This document shows positions 25,697 through 37,649 of a stretch of DNA of 64,000 nt, in pieces. Both the position numbers and the translations under genes were made by a program. A model generated the notes under the pieces. That model saw only the letters and a program-made list of their open reading frames with translations, had not been told where the DNA came from and made no database searches. Source of the stretch: Trebonia sp963777905 (lineage in GTDB: Bacteria; Actinomycetota; Actinomycetes; Streptosporangiales; Streptosporangiaceae); assembly GCA_963777905.1 (NCBI GenBank), contig CAVZSM010000017.1, positions 186,001 through 250,000 on the forward strand. The letters are read 5' to 3'. Numbering within the stretch: position 1 is the stretch's first letter; every line of letters starts with the position of its first letter.

Positions 25697-26366
25697 TCAG
25701 GAAGGCTTGCACTCTTCCGCCCTCGGATAGGAGACGGCAGGCAGGCTCGAGATGACTTGCCACTGTCCCGCGGAGTCCTTGCGAAGCTCGTCCGTGATGC
25801 GGACGTAGTGCGAGTCCGCAGGGCTGGTGTCCGGGAGGACCGCTCCGGTGGACAGGTTCGTGTTCGACGAGCCAGCGTTGTCGAAGCAGCTCGACACGTC
25901 GAGGTCCCCGTGCACCATGCGGGTCGGGGATGACCCGCATGTCGAAGTAGCTGATCGTGCCGGTGAACGACTCGGTTGTGACGTCCGTCGCCCGCAACGA
26001 CTGCTGGACCGCCGATTGCATCATCGAGCTCACGTAGCTGACCCAGCTCTGGTCCTGCCCGCCCCGGTACTCCGAGTAGAGGTAGGCGAGCTCGTAGTCC
26101 TTGTCCGTGATCACCGCCTGCGCTTGCGCGGTGCTGGACGGCAGCCAGGACGTCATCTCGATGTGCACGTTCGTGCCGAACGGCGGCATGACGTACGCGA
26201 CGCCCACCACGCCGCCAGCCGACGACTGACCGTTGGCCACGGTCGCCGACGACCCGCCCGCGGGCGTGAGCATGCTCGCGGACGGCGAAGAGGAGCACGC
26301 CGTGACCGCGATCATCGCGGCCACGCCGATCGCGAACCCGGCTACGGCTCCGGTGACTGCCTTCAT
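25697..26366 (-). CDS. putative lipoprotein, apparently frameshifted near its 3' third
   Basis: The N-terminus is a lipoprotein signal: hydrophobic residues 8-22, then a lipobox-like VTACSSS with Cys near residue 24. The body up to about base 25925 is one frame (NVHIEMTSWLP, KDYELAYLYSEYRGGQDQSWV, TGTISYFDMRVI). From about 25918 the sensible frame changes: VHGDLDVSSCFDNAGSSNT, then SHYVRITDELRKDSAGQWQV, ending at 25697. The uncorrected frame runs to 25629 through Arg/His-rich residues typical of a wrong frame. It resembles secreted proteins of about 220 residues of unknown role; I do not recognise the family. Confidence 0.6.
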
Positions 26367-26663
26367 TGTCCCGTCCTCATTTATCCAGGCAAGTGCCTTA
26401 TGCCGCAGACGACCGCCACGACGGTAGCAGTTCGTCGATGAGCGCTTCGGTTTCTGGCGAAAATCCCGGGTTCGATATTGCGCGACAGTGTTGTTATGGC
26501 GCTCCGCCTGCCTGCGGCTTAGGCGGCTTAGGCGGCAACCCGCGAGCTAAGGCACCGTGCGCCGCGAACATAAGGCGATCGCCCGATGCGGTGCCGGGGG
26601 TCTTAGCGCGAACCTCAAGGTACGGGGAAACCAAGGCCGGTTCCCCGGGACTGAGGAGAAAGC
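26367..26663. other. intergenic region, about 300 bp
   Basis: It lies between the lipoprotein start and a small plus-strand gene. A 9-bp direct repeat (GGCTTAGGC, twice in tandem, near 26515-26534) is the only structure I notice. The last bases supply GAGGAGAAAGC, the ribosome binding site of the next gene. Confidence 0.35.
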
Positions 26664-26888
26664 ATGTACTCGTACCTGATGGTCAGCGAGGTCGCCAGGC
26701 AGCGGATGGCCGAGCAGCACGAGGCCGCAAGGAAGGCGAGCCGGCGGCGGGCAGTCCGCAAGGCGACGAAGGCGCAGCGCAACGGCGCGGCGGCCGACGT
26801 GTTCGAACTGCCGCCGATCCCCGACTACGTGGACGGCACGTTCCGCGCGGCGGACGACGCGGCCGCGGACGAATGCGCGGCCTGCTAA
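26664..26888 (+). CDS. small hypothetical protein
   Basis: A 74-residue protein with a strong ribosome binding site (GAGGAG, 6 bases before the ATG). Residues 1-45 form a likely amphipathic, very basic helix (RQRMAEQHEAARKASRRRA). The rest is acidic (PDYVDGTFRAADDAAADECAAC) with two Cys near the end. Actinobacterial genomes have many such short basic-helix proteins near the start MYxYxxxxExA; the function is unknown. Confidence 0.6.
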   Translation: MYSYLMVSEVARQRMAEQHEAARKASRRRAVRKATKAQRNGAAADVFELPPIPDYVDGTFRAADDAAADECAAC

Positions 26889-27064
26889 CACCATCGACCG
26901 CCGCCGGGTATTCCGCGCCGCGGCCGGGCCACACGGGAGTTGGCTCGGCCGCGGCTGGCTGATGGAGTCGGCACCCGCGATTACAAAATGCCACGAACAT
27001 CAGCAATTTCCGTGACCATTGACGTTAGTCGAATTGCAGTTCGACCTGGTGCTACGCTTTTACC

Positions 27065-27433
27065 ATGGGCGCGTATCTACCACCTGGCTGGCCAACGGGG
27101 GTGCATCCGCCGGGCAGCGACGACTTCGAGACAACCGCCGTCGCGTGGCTGCTCGAGATCGTTCCGCCCGATTACCGGCTGCACGGGGTGCTGCGCCGTC
27201 ATCCCGTGGCGCTCGCCGCCATGGCCAGGCACCACACGTCGGCCTGCGTCGAGGGCGCCCGCGCCGGATACCGCACCGTGCGCACCGAGCTCGCCGAGGA
27301 ACTGCCGCCGCACGCGGTCGACGCGGTGCTCACCGCCTATCGCACCGAGGGACGCCGGCTCGCCGCCACCGCGCGGGCGGTCGCCCTCGTCGAGCGCGCC
27401 ATGCGCGGTGAGGTCTTTACCCCGAGGTTGTGA
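27065..27433 (+). CDS. conserved hypothetical protein
   Basis: A 122-residue soluble protein with no signal peptide. It opens with a Pro/Gly-rich part (LPPGWPTGVHPPGSDDFE), then all-helical segments such as AVAWLLEIVPPDYRLHGVLRRHPVALAAMA. This pattern occurs in many actinobacterial proteins of unknown function. No motif suggests a catalytic role. It precedes the SPFH gene on the same strand by 90 bp, but the operator-like repeats between them suggest separate control. Confidence 0.6.
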   Translation: MGAYLPPGWPTGVHPPGSDDFETTAVAWLLEIVPPDYRLHGVLRRHPVALAAMARHHTSACVEGARAGYRTVRTELAEELPPHAVDAVLTAYRTEGRRLAATARAVALVERAMRGEVFTPRL

Positions 27434-27446
27434 GCCTCCGAATCTG

Positions 27447-27499
27447 GATAGCGTGGGACTTGCGGAAAAAGTGATATCACTATGATAGCGTGGTATCGA
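27447..27499 (+). promoter_or_regulatory. operator-like GATA repeats before the SPFH gene
   Basis: The 10-mer GATAGCGTGG occurs at 27447-27456 and 27484-27493. Between them lies the perfect palindrome GTGATATCAC (27471-27480), and GGTATCG follows. The GATA half-sites are spaced by about one helical turn. This fits an operator for a ribbon-helix-helix repressor such as the one encoded downstream (autoregulation, inferred). Confidence 0.45.
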
Positions 27500-27523
27500 G
27501 CAAGCTCCACAGGAGGTGGGCAC

Positions 27524-28456
27524 ATGTCAGTCCAGGTGCAGATCGCGGACAGCAAAGGCGTTTACTCCCGCAGCCAGGCAATGCCAGAACGACCCGCGTG
27601 GCACCTGCCCGGCGTACCGATGCTACTGCTCGACGTCGTCTTGCTAGCCGCCGCGATCGTCGCGTTCTGGCAGGCCAGCCACCATACCGACGGCGGCAGG
27701 ACCGGCCTGGTGTGGACAGGCGTCGTCCTCATCGCCGCCACGGTCCTCGTGTTCCGCGGCCTTACCCCCGTCGCGCCGGGCCGGGCGCACGTCGTTCAGC
27801 TCTTCGGCAGGTACCAGGGCACGGTCCGCGACCAGGGCCTGCAGTGGGTGAACCCGTTTGCCAACCGCGTAGCGGTCTCGACCAGGATCAGGAACCTGGA
27901 GTCGTCGCTCGCCAAGGTGAACGACGCCGACGGCAACCCGATCGAGATCGCCGCCGTCGTCGTCTGGCAGGTGCAGGACACCGCGTACGCCACTTATGCA
28001 GTCGACGACTACCCGGACTTCGTGGCCATCCAGACGGAGACCGCCGTCCGGCACATCGCGTCCAGCTACCCGTACGACAACCGGGGCAGCGGCGCGCTCT
28101 CGCTGCGCGACAATGCCGACGAGATAACCCAGCGACTGTCGTCCGAGCTCACCGACCGGGTGCGGTCAGCCGGCGTGCAGGTCATCGAGACCAGGCTGAC
28201 CAGGCTGTCCTACGCGCCGGAGATCGCTCAGGCCATGCTGCGCCAACAGCAGGCGAGCGCCGTCGTCGGCGCGCGGCACAAGATCGTGGAAGGCGCGGTC
28301 GGCATGGTCCGGATGGCCCTCCAGCGGCTAGAGGAGGAGGGCGTCGTCGAGCTAGACGAGGAACGGAAGGCGGCCATGGTCTCGAACCTGCTCGTAGTGC
28401 TGTGCAGCGAGCAGGCGACCCAGCAGGTGGTAAACACCGGCTCGCTGTATCAGTGA
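27524..28456 (+). CDS. SPFH (stomatin/prohibitin/flotillin) domain protein
   Basis: A 310-residue protein with two hydrophobic segments near the N-terminus (LLLDVVLLAAAIVAFW and GLVWTGVVLIAATVLVF, about residues 35-80). An SPFH domain follows (VAPGRAHVVQLFGRYQGTVRDQGLQWVNPF). The end of the domain has RLSYAPEIAQAMLRQQQASAVVGARHKIVEGAV, normal for the family. It should sit in the membrane as a scaffold oligomer. The start is the ATG at 27524, 5 bases after AGGAGGTG. The small ribbon-helix-helix gene follows immediately, possibly overlapping by 4 bp. Confidence 0.9.
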   Translation: MSVQVQIADSKGVYSRSQAMPERPAWHLPGVPMLLLDVVLLAAAIVAFWQASHHTDGGRTGLVWTGVVLIAATVLVFRGLTPVAPGRAHVVQLFGRYQGTVRDQGLQWVNPFANRVAVSTRIRNLESSLAKVNDADGNPIEIAAVVVWQVQDTAYATYAVDDYPDFVAIQTETAVRHIASSYPYDNRGSGALSLRDNADEITQRLSSELTDRVRSAGVQVIETRLTRLSYAPEIAQAMLRQQQASAVVGARHKIVEGAVGMVRMALQRLEEEGVVELDEERKAAMVSNLLVVLCSEQATQQVVNTGSLYQ

Positions 28457-28464
28457 CGGGCCGG

Positions 28465-28689
28465 ATGTCCGAACGCAAGAGCATATTGCTGCGTCTCGAC
28501 CCGGCGGTCCACGACGCCCTCGCCAAGTGGGCCGCCGATGAGATGCGCAGCACCAATGCCCAGATCGAGTTCCTGCTCCGCCGCGCCCTTGGCGACGCCG
28601 GCCGGATGCCCGGCCACGCCAGGCAGATGCGCCGCCCTGGCCGCCCGCCCTCTGACGCATCATCCGCTGACGCATCATCCGCCGACTAG
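28465..28689 (+). CDS. Arc-like ribbon-helix-helix DNA-binding protein
   Basis: A 74-residue protein: KSILLRLDPAVHDALAKWA (beta strand and first helix), then RSTNAQIEFLLRRALGDA (second helix), the Arc/MetJ-type ribbon-helix-helix fold. The tail is Pro/Arg-rich and ends with a short direct repeat (DASSADASSAD). I chose the ATG at 28465; a GTG at 28453 would overlap the SPFH stop by 4 bp and add four residues. As its partner gene is an SPFH membrane protein, it may repress the pair through the upstream GATA repeats. An antitoxin role is possible but no toxin is visible. Confidence 0.75.
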   Translation: MSERKSILLRLDPAVHDALAKWAADEMRSTNAQIEFLLRRALGDAGRMPGHARQMRRPGRPPSDASSADASSAD

Positions 28690-28725
28690 GGCGGGCCATC
28701 CCAGCCCTGCCTCAGCCCGGTCAGC

Positions 28726-28797
28726 CATCTTCGTATCACTTTCGGCCTTTGAATTAGGACAAAACGGGCGCGAGAGGGGCGGAAAGTGATACGAAGA
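28726..28797. repeat. hairpin element A of a tandem pair
   Basis: Perfect 16-bp arms at 28728-28743 and 28782-28797 flank a 38-base centre that allows a few more pairs. The whole element is repeated 83 bp further on with sequence divergence. It begins 37 bp after the stop codon of the ribbon-helix-helix gene, so it may act as a terminator. The repetition suggests a mobile or duplicated palindromic element. Confidence 0.6.
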
Positions 28798-28808
28798 CGC
28801 GGAGCCGC

Positions 28809-28882
28809 CATCTTCCCATCACTTTCCGGCCCTTAAATCGGACAAATCGGGCACTGGAGGGACCGGAAGTGATGGGTAGATG
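28809..28882. repeat. hairpin element B of a tandem pair
   Basis: A diverged copy of element A. About 20 pairs form between 28809-28829 and 28863-28882, with one T-T mismatch and one bulged T. Compared with A, the pair G-C has become C-G and the neighbouring T-A has become C-G, so the stem is kept by paired changes. The loops share GGACAAA and CGGGC. Confidence 0.6.
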
Positions 28883-29119
28883 CAAGGTGGGAGTGATAGT
28901 GAGTTGTGTCCGGGGCCGGATCGGCGGCGGCGCGAGCGGGCCAGAGGTTGGGGCGGTCCGGACGTCGGCGGTAAGGTTAGCGGCAACTGAATACGCACGG
29001 GAGCTCGGGCTGACCGGGCTGAGAGGGTGGCTAGCCGCCTGCCGGCGAGACCGGCGGGCAAGGCACGCGCCGCCGACCGTCCGAACCTGTCCGGGTAATT
29101 CCGGCGTAGGGAGGCAGCC

Positions 29120-30516
29120 GTGGCCACAACGGCCGATTCCACCAGTACCAGCGAGAACCCCGCGTTTGTCACCGTCCCCGGTGACCGCCGCTCCGAGGTT
29201 GGGCGCACGCTCGCCGAGCCGGTGCCCCAGTCGCTGAGCCTGACCGACCAGTTCGGCCTGTGGGGCAACCTCGGCGTGAGCCTGCTCGGCTTCACCGGCG
29301 CGATCTTCGTGCTGCAGCCAGGCGGCGCGGGGACACCGGAGCTGTCCCTGGCCGCCGCGCTGACCGCCATCGTGGTCGGCACGCTGTTCGGCACCCTGGT
29401 GCTCGCGTTTTCCGGAGTACCTGGCACGCAGACGGGTGCGCCGGCCATGGTGCTGCTGCGCGGCCTGTTCGGGGCGCGGGTGTCCTACCTGCCTACCGTG
29501 CTCAACATCGTGCAGCTCTTCGGCTGGAGCATCTTCGAGCTGGTGACGATCGCGACGGCCGCGCATACGGTGGCACCCGCGCTGCCGAAGTGGGGATACG
29601 TGCTGATCGCCGGGGCGGTGACCGGGCTGCTGACCATCCACCCGCTCGGCGCCATCCGGGTGCTGCGCCGGTACGCCACCGCCGCCGTGCTCGTGGTGAT
29701 GGTCTACCTGCTCGTCCAGCTGCTGCGGCATCCGCTGCCCGCCTTCACGCACGGCACGTGGTCCGGGTACTGGGCCGCCACCGACACCGTGGTCGCCGTC
29801 GCCATCTCCTTCGTTCCGCTGGCCGCCGACTACACGCGGCACTCCCGCAGCACGCGCGATACCGTCGCTGGCACACTCGTCGGCTACAGCACCACCCAGG
29901 TGCTCTGCTACGTCATCGGGCTGCTCGCGCTGGTCACCGTCGCGCACGGGAACTCCAACGACATCTTCGCGGCGTTCATCGCGCTGCCGGCCGCTCGCTC
30001 GGGTTCGCGATCCTGGCCGCGCGGGAACTCGACCAGTCATTCGCGGACGTCTACTCCACCGCGGTGTCGGTGCAGAACCTGCGGCCGCTGTGGGACAGGC
30101 GCGTCCTGGCGGGGCTGATCACCGCACTGACCACGGCCGGCGCGCTGTGGCTCAACATCGCCGACTACGAGAACTTCCTCACCCTGCTCGGTTCGGTGTT
30201 CGTGCCCATGTCGGCGGTGCTGATCGTGGACTACTTCGCCTTCGCGGGGCGCCGGCGCTGGGACCTGTCGGCCTCGGCCCGCCCCCGCTGGCTGATGCTG
30301 CTCCCGTGGGCCGCGGGATTCGTCACCTACCAGCTCATCAACCCCGGGTACGTGTCCTGGTGGGCGTCGGCGTGGACGTCTTTCGGGCAGGCCATCGGCT
30401 TCACCCCGGCCAGCTGGATGTCGGCGTCGATCCTGTCGTTCTGCGTGTCGGCGGTGCTCACGCTGCTGGCCGGGTGGCTGCCGCGGGTTATCCGCCGGGA
30501 AACCGGTCCCTGCTGA
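29120..30516 (+). pseudogene. NCS1-family nucleobase:cation symporter, frameshifted
   Basis: A membrane transporter of the cytosine/purine/allantoin (NCS1) family. The N-terminal 290 residues have the family features QFGLWGNLGVSLLGFTGAIF and LFGTLVLAFSG, then NIVQLFGWSIFELVTI. Near 29990-30000 the frame changes: SLGFAILAARELDQSFADVYST and the last helices are in the next frame, ending at 30516. One missing base in CTGCCGGCCGCTCGCTC restores a protein of about 465 residues with around 12 transmembrane segments, which is normal. The start is a GTG after AGGGAGGCAGCC. It is either a broken gene or a consensus error. The substrate cannot be read. Confidence 0.82.
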
Positions 30517-30613
30517 ATTGCCTCGCCAGGGACGCCGCGCTCGGCTCGGGCGCCAGCGGGATCCGCGTGACAGACTTGGAATGCAAATGCTTCCCTGACG
30601 ACAACGCCGAAGG

Positions 30614-33913
<3,300 letters not shown>

Positions 33914-33914
33914 C

Positions 33915-34532
33915 GTGCCGCAAAAGGCAAGAATTCTGCTCGTCGACGACCGTGCCGAGAACCTGATCGCGCTCGAGGCCATCCTCTCTTCGCTGAACCA
34001 GGAACTGATCCAGGTCCGCTCCGGCGAGGCGGCGCTGAAGGCGCTGCTGTCCGACGAATTCGCCGTGATCCTGCTCGACGTGGTGATGCCCGGCATGGAC
34101 GGCTTCGAGACCGCGGCGCACATCAAGAACCGCGCCCGCACGCACGACGTGCCGATTATCTTCCTCACGGCCGCGGGCGCGGAGCCGGACCACGCGTTCC
34201 GCGGCTACGCGGCCGGCGCGGTCGACTACATCGCCAAGCCGTTCGACCCGTGGGTGCTGCGCGCCAAGGTGGCGGTCTTCGTGGACCTGTACACGAAGAA
34301 CCGCCAGCTGCGTGAGCAGTCCGAGCTGCTGCGGCAGCAGGCGGAAGGCTCGACGGGCGGCCTGCTCGCCGAGCTGTCCCGGCGGCTGTCGGCGATCGAG
34401 GCCAGCGCGGCGGGGCTGGCCAGCGTGCCGACGGTGAAGACCGACGCCGCGCTGGCCGACGTCCTGGCGCAACTGGACCGGAGCATCGGCCGGCTCCGCG
34501 ACACGCTGGACGCGCTCGGCGCCGACGACTAG
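33915..34532 (+). CDS. response regulator with receiver domain and coiled-coil tail
   Basis: A 205-residue protein. The receiver domain (residues 5-125) has the acidic pair DD near residue 12, the phosphoacceptor Asp in ILLDVVMPGMDG near residue 57 and Lys in IAKPFDPWVL near residue 108. Residues 130-200 are coiled coil (RQLREQSELLRQQAEG, then LDRSIGRLRDTLDAL) and no DNA-binding domain is present. It is probably the partner of the hybrid kinase and acts through protein contacts. The GTG start follows the kinase stop by 1 bp. It overlaps the convergent acetyltransferase by 4 bp. Confidence 0.88.
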   Translation: MPQKARILLVDDRAENLIALEAILSSLNQELIQVRSGEAALKALLSDEFAVILLDVVMPGMDGFETAAHIKNRARTHDVPIIFLTAAGAEPDHAFRGYAAGAVDYIAKPFDPWVLRAKVAVFVDLYTKNRQLREQSELLRQQAEGSTGGLLAELSRRLSAIEASAAGLASVPTVKTDAALADVLAQLDRSIGRLRDTLDALGADD

Positions 34533-35206
34533 CCGACCGGGTACGGCGCCTGCCCCGGCGGCCGCCACCCGTCCCCGGTGTGCTCGCGCACGACCTTCGC
34601 CGGCACACCCGCCACCACGCACCGGTCGGGCACCTCGCCGCGCACCACGGAGCCTGCCGCGATCACCACATTGCGCCCGATCCGTGCCCCCGGCAGCACG
34701 ATCGCCCCGGCTCCCAGCCAGGACCCGGCGCCGATCGAGACCGCCCGGTTCACCGGCGGCTGGCGGCCGATGGGCACGCCGGGGTCGGAGTAGCCGTGGT
34801 TCTGGTCGGTGATGTACACGTACGGCCCGGTCCACACGTCGTCGCCGATGTCGACGCTCTGGTGCGCCACGATGTGACTGCCCCGGCCGATCACGCACCG
34901 GTCCCCGATGCGCAGCACCGGGTCGGGACCGAGATCCTGACCGGGGACGAGGCCCGCCGACATCGTGACAAGCGCGCCGATGACCGTGCCGTCGCCGACC
35001 GTGATCCAGTGCTCGCCGAAGACCGACCCGGCGGGAAACGCCATGACCGAGCCGTCCCCGAACCGCCGGAACGCCCGCCCGGCGGGCGTTCCGGCGGTCA
35101 CGATCCCGGCGCGCTGGAACTCCCGCCACCCCCAGTGCACCGCCTGCCACACAAGTGCGCGCCGCGCGTCCCTGATCCGTTCCGTGCCTGCCTTCCAGGA
35201 CATCAC
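34529..35206 (-). CDS. hexapeptide-repeat acyltransferase
   Basis: A 225-residue left-handed beta-helix transferase of the CysE/LacA/WbbJ type. Hexapeptide repeats run from about residue 70 (GDGTVIGALVTM) to residue 205, with GRGSHIVAHQSVDIGDDVW and IGAGSWLGAGAIVLPGA. DQNHGYSDP holds the likely catalytic His. It probably acetylates a sugar or surface glycan from acetyl-CoA. The acceptor is unknown. The first 50 residues are an unrelated basic helix-rich extension. It is transcribed against the response regulator. Confidence 0.8.
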   Translation of the reverse strand: MMSWKAGTERIRDARRALVWQAVHWGWREFQRAGIVTAGTPAGRAFRRFGDGSVMAFPAGSVFGEHWITVGDGTVIGALVTMSAGLVPGQDLGPDPVLRIGDRCVIGRGSHIVAHQSVDIGDDVWTGPYVYITDQNHGYSDPGVPIGRQPPVNRAVSIGAGSWLGAGAIVLPGARIGRNVVIAAGSVVRGEVPDRCVVAGVPAKVVREHTGDGWRPPGQAPYPVG

Positions 35207-35268
35207 CAGGGCATTCTCTCGCGGCCGTCAACCGGGCGGGACGACGGCGGCACCAGGCCGGCTACCGG

Positions 35269-36387
35269 TCAGGCGAGGGGAAGGGTGGCGGAGTCGGCGG
35301 GAGCCAGGCCGATCGGCGCGGAAGCGCGGCGGGCCGGGCCCACCGCGCGGCCGGGGGCGGTGCTGGCGGCCAGCTGGCCGCAGGCGCCGTCGATCTCCCG
35401 GCCGCGGGTGTCGCGGACGGTCACCGCGACGCCGTGCGCGGCGACGCGGCGAACAAACTCCTCCTGCACGCCGGGCCGGGACGCGGTCCACTTCGAGCCC
35501 GGCGTCGGGTTGAGCGGGATCAGGTTCACGTGCACGAGGTGGCCCGCCAGCAGCGAGCCGAGCAGGTCGGCGCGCCACGGCTGGTCGTTAACGTCCCTGA
35601 TCAGCGCGTACTCGATGGAGACGCGCCGCCCGGTGACGGCCGCGTAGTCCCACGCCGCGTCAAGCACCTCGGCGACCTTCCACCGGCGGTTCACCGGGAC
35701 GAGCTCGTCGCGGGCCTCGTCGTCGGGCGCGTGCAGCGAGACCGCGAGCGTGACCGACAGCTTTTCCGCGGCCAGCCGATTGATCGCCGGGACCAGGCCG
35801 ACGGTGGACACGGTCACCGAGCGCTGCGAGATGCCGAGCCCGGATGGCACCGGGTCGGTCATCCGGCGGACCGCGCCGAGCACGTTCTTGTAGTTCGCCA
35901 GCGGCTCCCCCATGCCCATGAAGACGATGTTGGAGACGCGCGCGTGCCGCTCGCCCGCCACGACCTGGGCGACGATCTCCGCGGCGGACAGGTTCCTGGT
36001 CAGCCCGGCCTGGCCCGTCGCGCAGAACGGGCAGCCCATGCCGCACCCGGCCTGCGACGACACGCACATGGTCACCCGGTCGGGGTACTTCATCAGCACC
36101 GACTCGACCAGCGCGCCGTCGAACAGCCGCCACAGCGTCTTGCGCGTGGCGCCGTCGTCGCAGGAAAGTTCCCGCTCGGGAGTCAGCAGCCGCGGCAGCA
36201 GCTCGCCGGCGAGGGCCGCGCGCGTCGCGGCGGGCAGGTCGGTCATGTCGTCGGGCGAATCGGTGTGCCTGCCGAAGTAGTGCCGCGACAGCTGATCCGC
36301 GCGGAACTCGCGTTCCCCGAGCTCAGCGACCGCGCGCCGTCGCTCCGCCAGCTCCAGGTCGGCGAGATGGCGAGGTGGACGAGACAC
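35269..36387 (-). CDS. rlmN: dual-specificity 23S rRNA/tRNA adenine-C2 methyltransferase
   Basis: A 372-residue radical SAM enzyme that methylates C2 of A2503 in 23S rRNA (and A37 in some tRNAs). The [4Fe-4S] cysteines are Cys115, Cys119 and Cys122 (CGMGCPFC). The two catalytic cysteines are near residue 335 (DGACGQL) and in the MKYPDRVTMCVSSQAGC region. GMGEPLANY is the expected SAM-side motif. The last 20 residues are a Pro/Ala-rich extension. Its neighbours cdsA and frr downstream are the usual conserved context. Confidence 0.95.
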   Translation of the reverse strand: MSRPPRHLADLELAERRRAVAELGEREFRADQLSRHYFGRHTDSPDDMTDLPAATRAALAGELLPRLLTPERELSCDDGATRKTLWRLFDGALVESVLMKYPDRVTMCVSSQAGCGMGCPFCATGQAGLTRNLSAAEIVAQVVAGERHARVSNIVFMGMGEPLANYKNVLGAVRRMTDPVPSGLGISQRSVTVSTVGLVPAINRLAAEKLSVTLAVSLHAPDDEARDELVPVNRRWKVAEVLDAAWDYAAVTGRRVSIEYALIRDVNDQPWRADLLGSLLAGHLVHVNLIPLNPTPGSKWTASRPGVQEEFVRRVAAHGVAVTVRDTRGREIDGACGQLAASTAPGRAVGPARRASAPIGLAPADSATLPLA

Positions 36388-36483
36388 AGCGGCTCCGTTC
36401 GCGTAAAAATGGGGATTGACCTACCGATATTACCTCTATGTGAAGGCTTGATCACGGAGGGCAAACTAGGCGATATTGGGGAT

Positions 36484-37608
36484 ATGGCAATTATGCGGTC
36501 AGGACCCGACCCGTACCCGCAAGTAGCCACGCTGCTCGACAGCGTAAGCCCTTACGGGAGCCGGCGGCTGACGGTCGAGTTCGACGGCGCCACCACGGCT
36601 GCGTACCTGCACGACGAGACGACAGTGATCGCCGCTACCTGGATAGCCAACCATGTGCGCGCGCCGCGCACTACCGACCCAAGCAGGCTCAACGCGGGGC
36701 AGGCGCCGGTTATGCCCGCCTCCCGCACCAACCATCCGCGCGGCAGGCCGCCGCTTGACCCGGCGACGCTGCAGGCGCTGTGGTTCGAGGAGGGTGACGG
36801 CGTCGCGCTGCTCGAGCGCGGCACGCTGCTCGCGGTCATCCCCGGCTGGTCGGACATGAGCCGCGGCATGCCCGGCTACAGCAGGGACGTGATCGGCCAG
36901 ACGCCGTTCGGCTGGTCCCTCGACGACGCCATCGAGGGTCTCGGGCCGCGGGTCGAGCGCGCGAGGGAGTTCTGGGAGTGGCGTAACTCCGCGGCCGGCT
37001 GGGGCCAGTTCCAGCAGGCGACGCTCGCCCACCTGACCGCGCGGCTCGGTCCTGGCGCGCACTACTGGAACGGCGCGCCGGGCAGGCGCCCGTCGATCGG
37101 GATCTCCGAGCGGCCGCCGGCTCCCGGGCGGCCGTACACCGTGCTGTCGACCATCGGGATGAGCGCGCAGCGGATGCCGGTCGTCGAGCAGGTGATCGAC
37201 AACCCGGCCGGGTACTCCAGGGTCGAGCTCGCCGTCGCGACCACGCTGCCGCCGGGAGTGGCCGCCCTGGTGTTCTTGTGGCTAGCCGGATACCCGTGGC
37301 GGGCCGTGACCTGGTTCGGTCCCGGTCACAGTGTCCGCTGGTACGACAAGCCGTCGACCTTTCCGCTCGGCGGCGGCCACGAGGCCGTGCTGCTGCTCGA
37401 CGACCCGTCCGGGCTTCCCGGGCCGCCACCTCCGGACATGTCCGGCCTGTCGGTCGACGGTGATCCGGTGCGGTGGCTCTGGATAATTCCTATTTCGGAA
37501 CGATCCCGGCTCCTTGCCAAGGAACGTGGCTCCGCGAGCCTGGTCAGCCGGCTGGCGGTGGAGCGCCGCGGCTGGATCGTCAATCCCCCAGCCACGGCGC
37601 TCCGGTAA
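36484..37608 (+). CDS. suppressor-of-fused (SUFU) domain protein
   Basis: A 374-residue soluble protein. The C-terminal half looks like a SUFU domain (YTVLSTIGMSAQRMPVVEQV near residue 220, SRVELAVATTLP, then PISERSRLLAKERGSASLVSRL near the end). The N-terminal 190 residues are Pro/Arg-rich with an RGRPPLDP stretch and have no motif I recognise. The bacterial role of SUFU proteins is unknown; some belong to toxin or immunity systems. The start is uncertain: the ATG at 36484 has a weak GGGGAT ahead, and the frame is open to 36409. The upstream bases (36400-36490) are unusually AT-rich. Confidence 0.6.
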   Translation: MAIMRSGPDPYPQVATLLDSVSPYGSRRLTVEFDGATTAAYLHDETTVIAATWIANHVRAPRTTDPSRLNAGQAPVMPASRTNHPRGRPPLDPATLQALWFEEGDGVALLERGTLLAVIPGWSDMSRGMPGYSRDVIGQTPFGWSLDDAIEGLGPRVERAREFWEWRNSAAGWGQFQQATLAHLTARLGPGAHYWNGAPGRRPSIGISERPPAPGRPYTVLSTIGMSAQRMPVVEQVIDNPAGYSRVELAVATTLPPGVAALVFLWLAGYPWRAVTWFGPGHSVRWYDKPSTFPLGGGHEAVLLLDDPSGLPGPPPPDMSGLSVDGDPVRWLWIIPISERSRLLAKERGSASLVSRLAVERRGWIVNPPATALR

Positions 37609-37615
37609 CGCGGGG

Positions 37616-37641
37616 GTTGCGGGGGGCCGGGCCCCCGCAAC
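37616..37641. terminator. GC-rich bidirectional hairpin
   Basis: Perfect 10-bp arms at 37616-37625 and 37632-37641 with a 6-base loop. It lies between the plus-strand SUFU gene (stop at 37608) and the minus-strand small membrane gene (stop at 37650), so it can end both transcripts. Confidence 0.65.
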
Positions 37642-37649
37642 AGATAGCG

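Larger units (their letters stand above)
28690..29119. other. 430-bp intergenic region with tandem hairpins
   Basis: The first 190 bp hold two tandem hairpin elements, described separately. The remaining part (28890-29119) has no coding character on either strand that I can support. AT content falls back to normal there. The ribosome binding site AGGGAGGC of the next gene is at its end. Confidence 0.4.
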
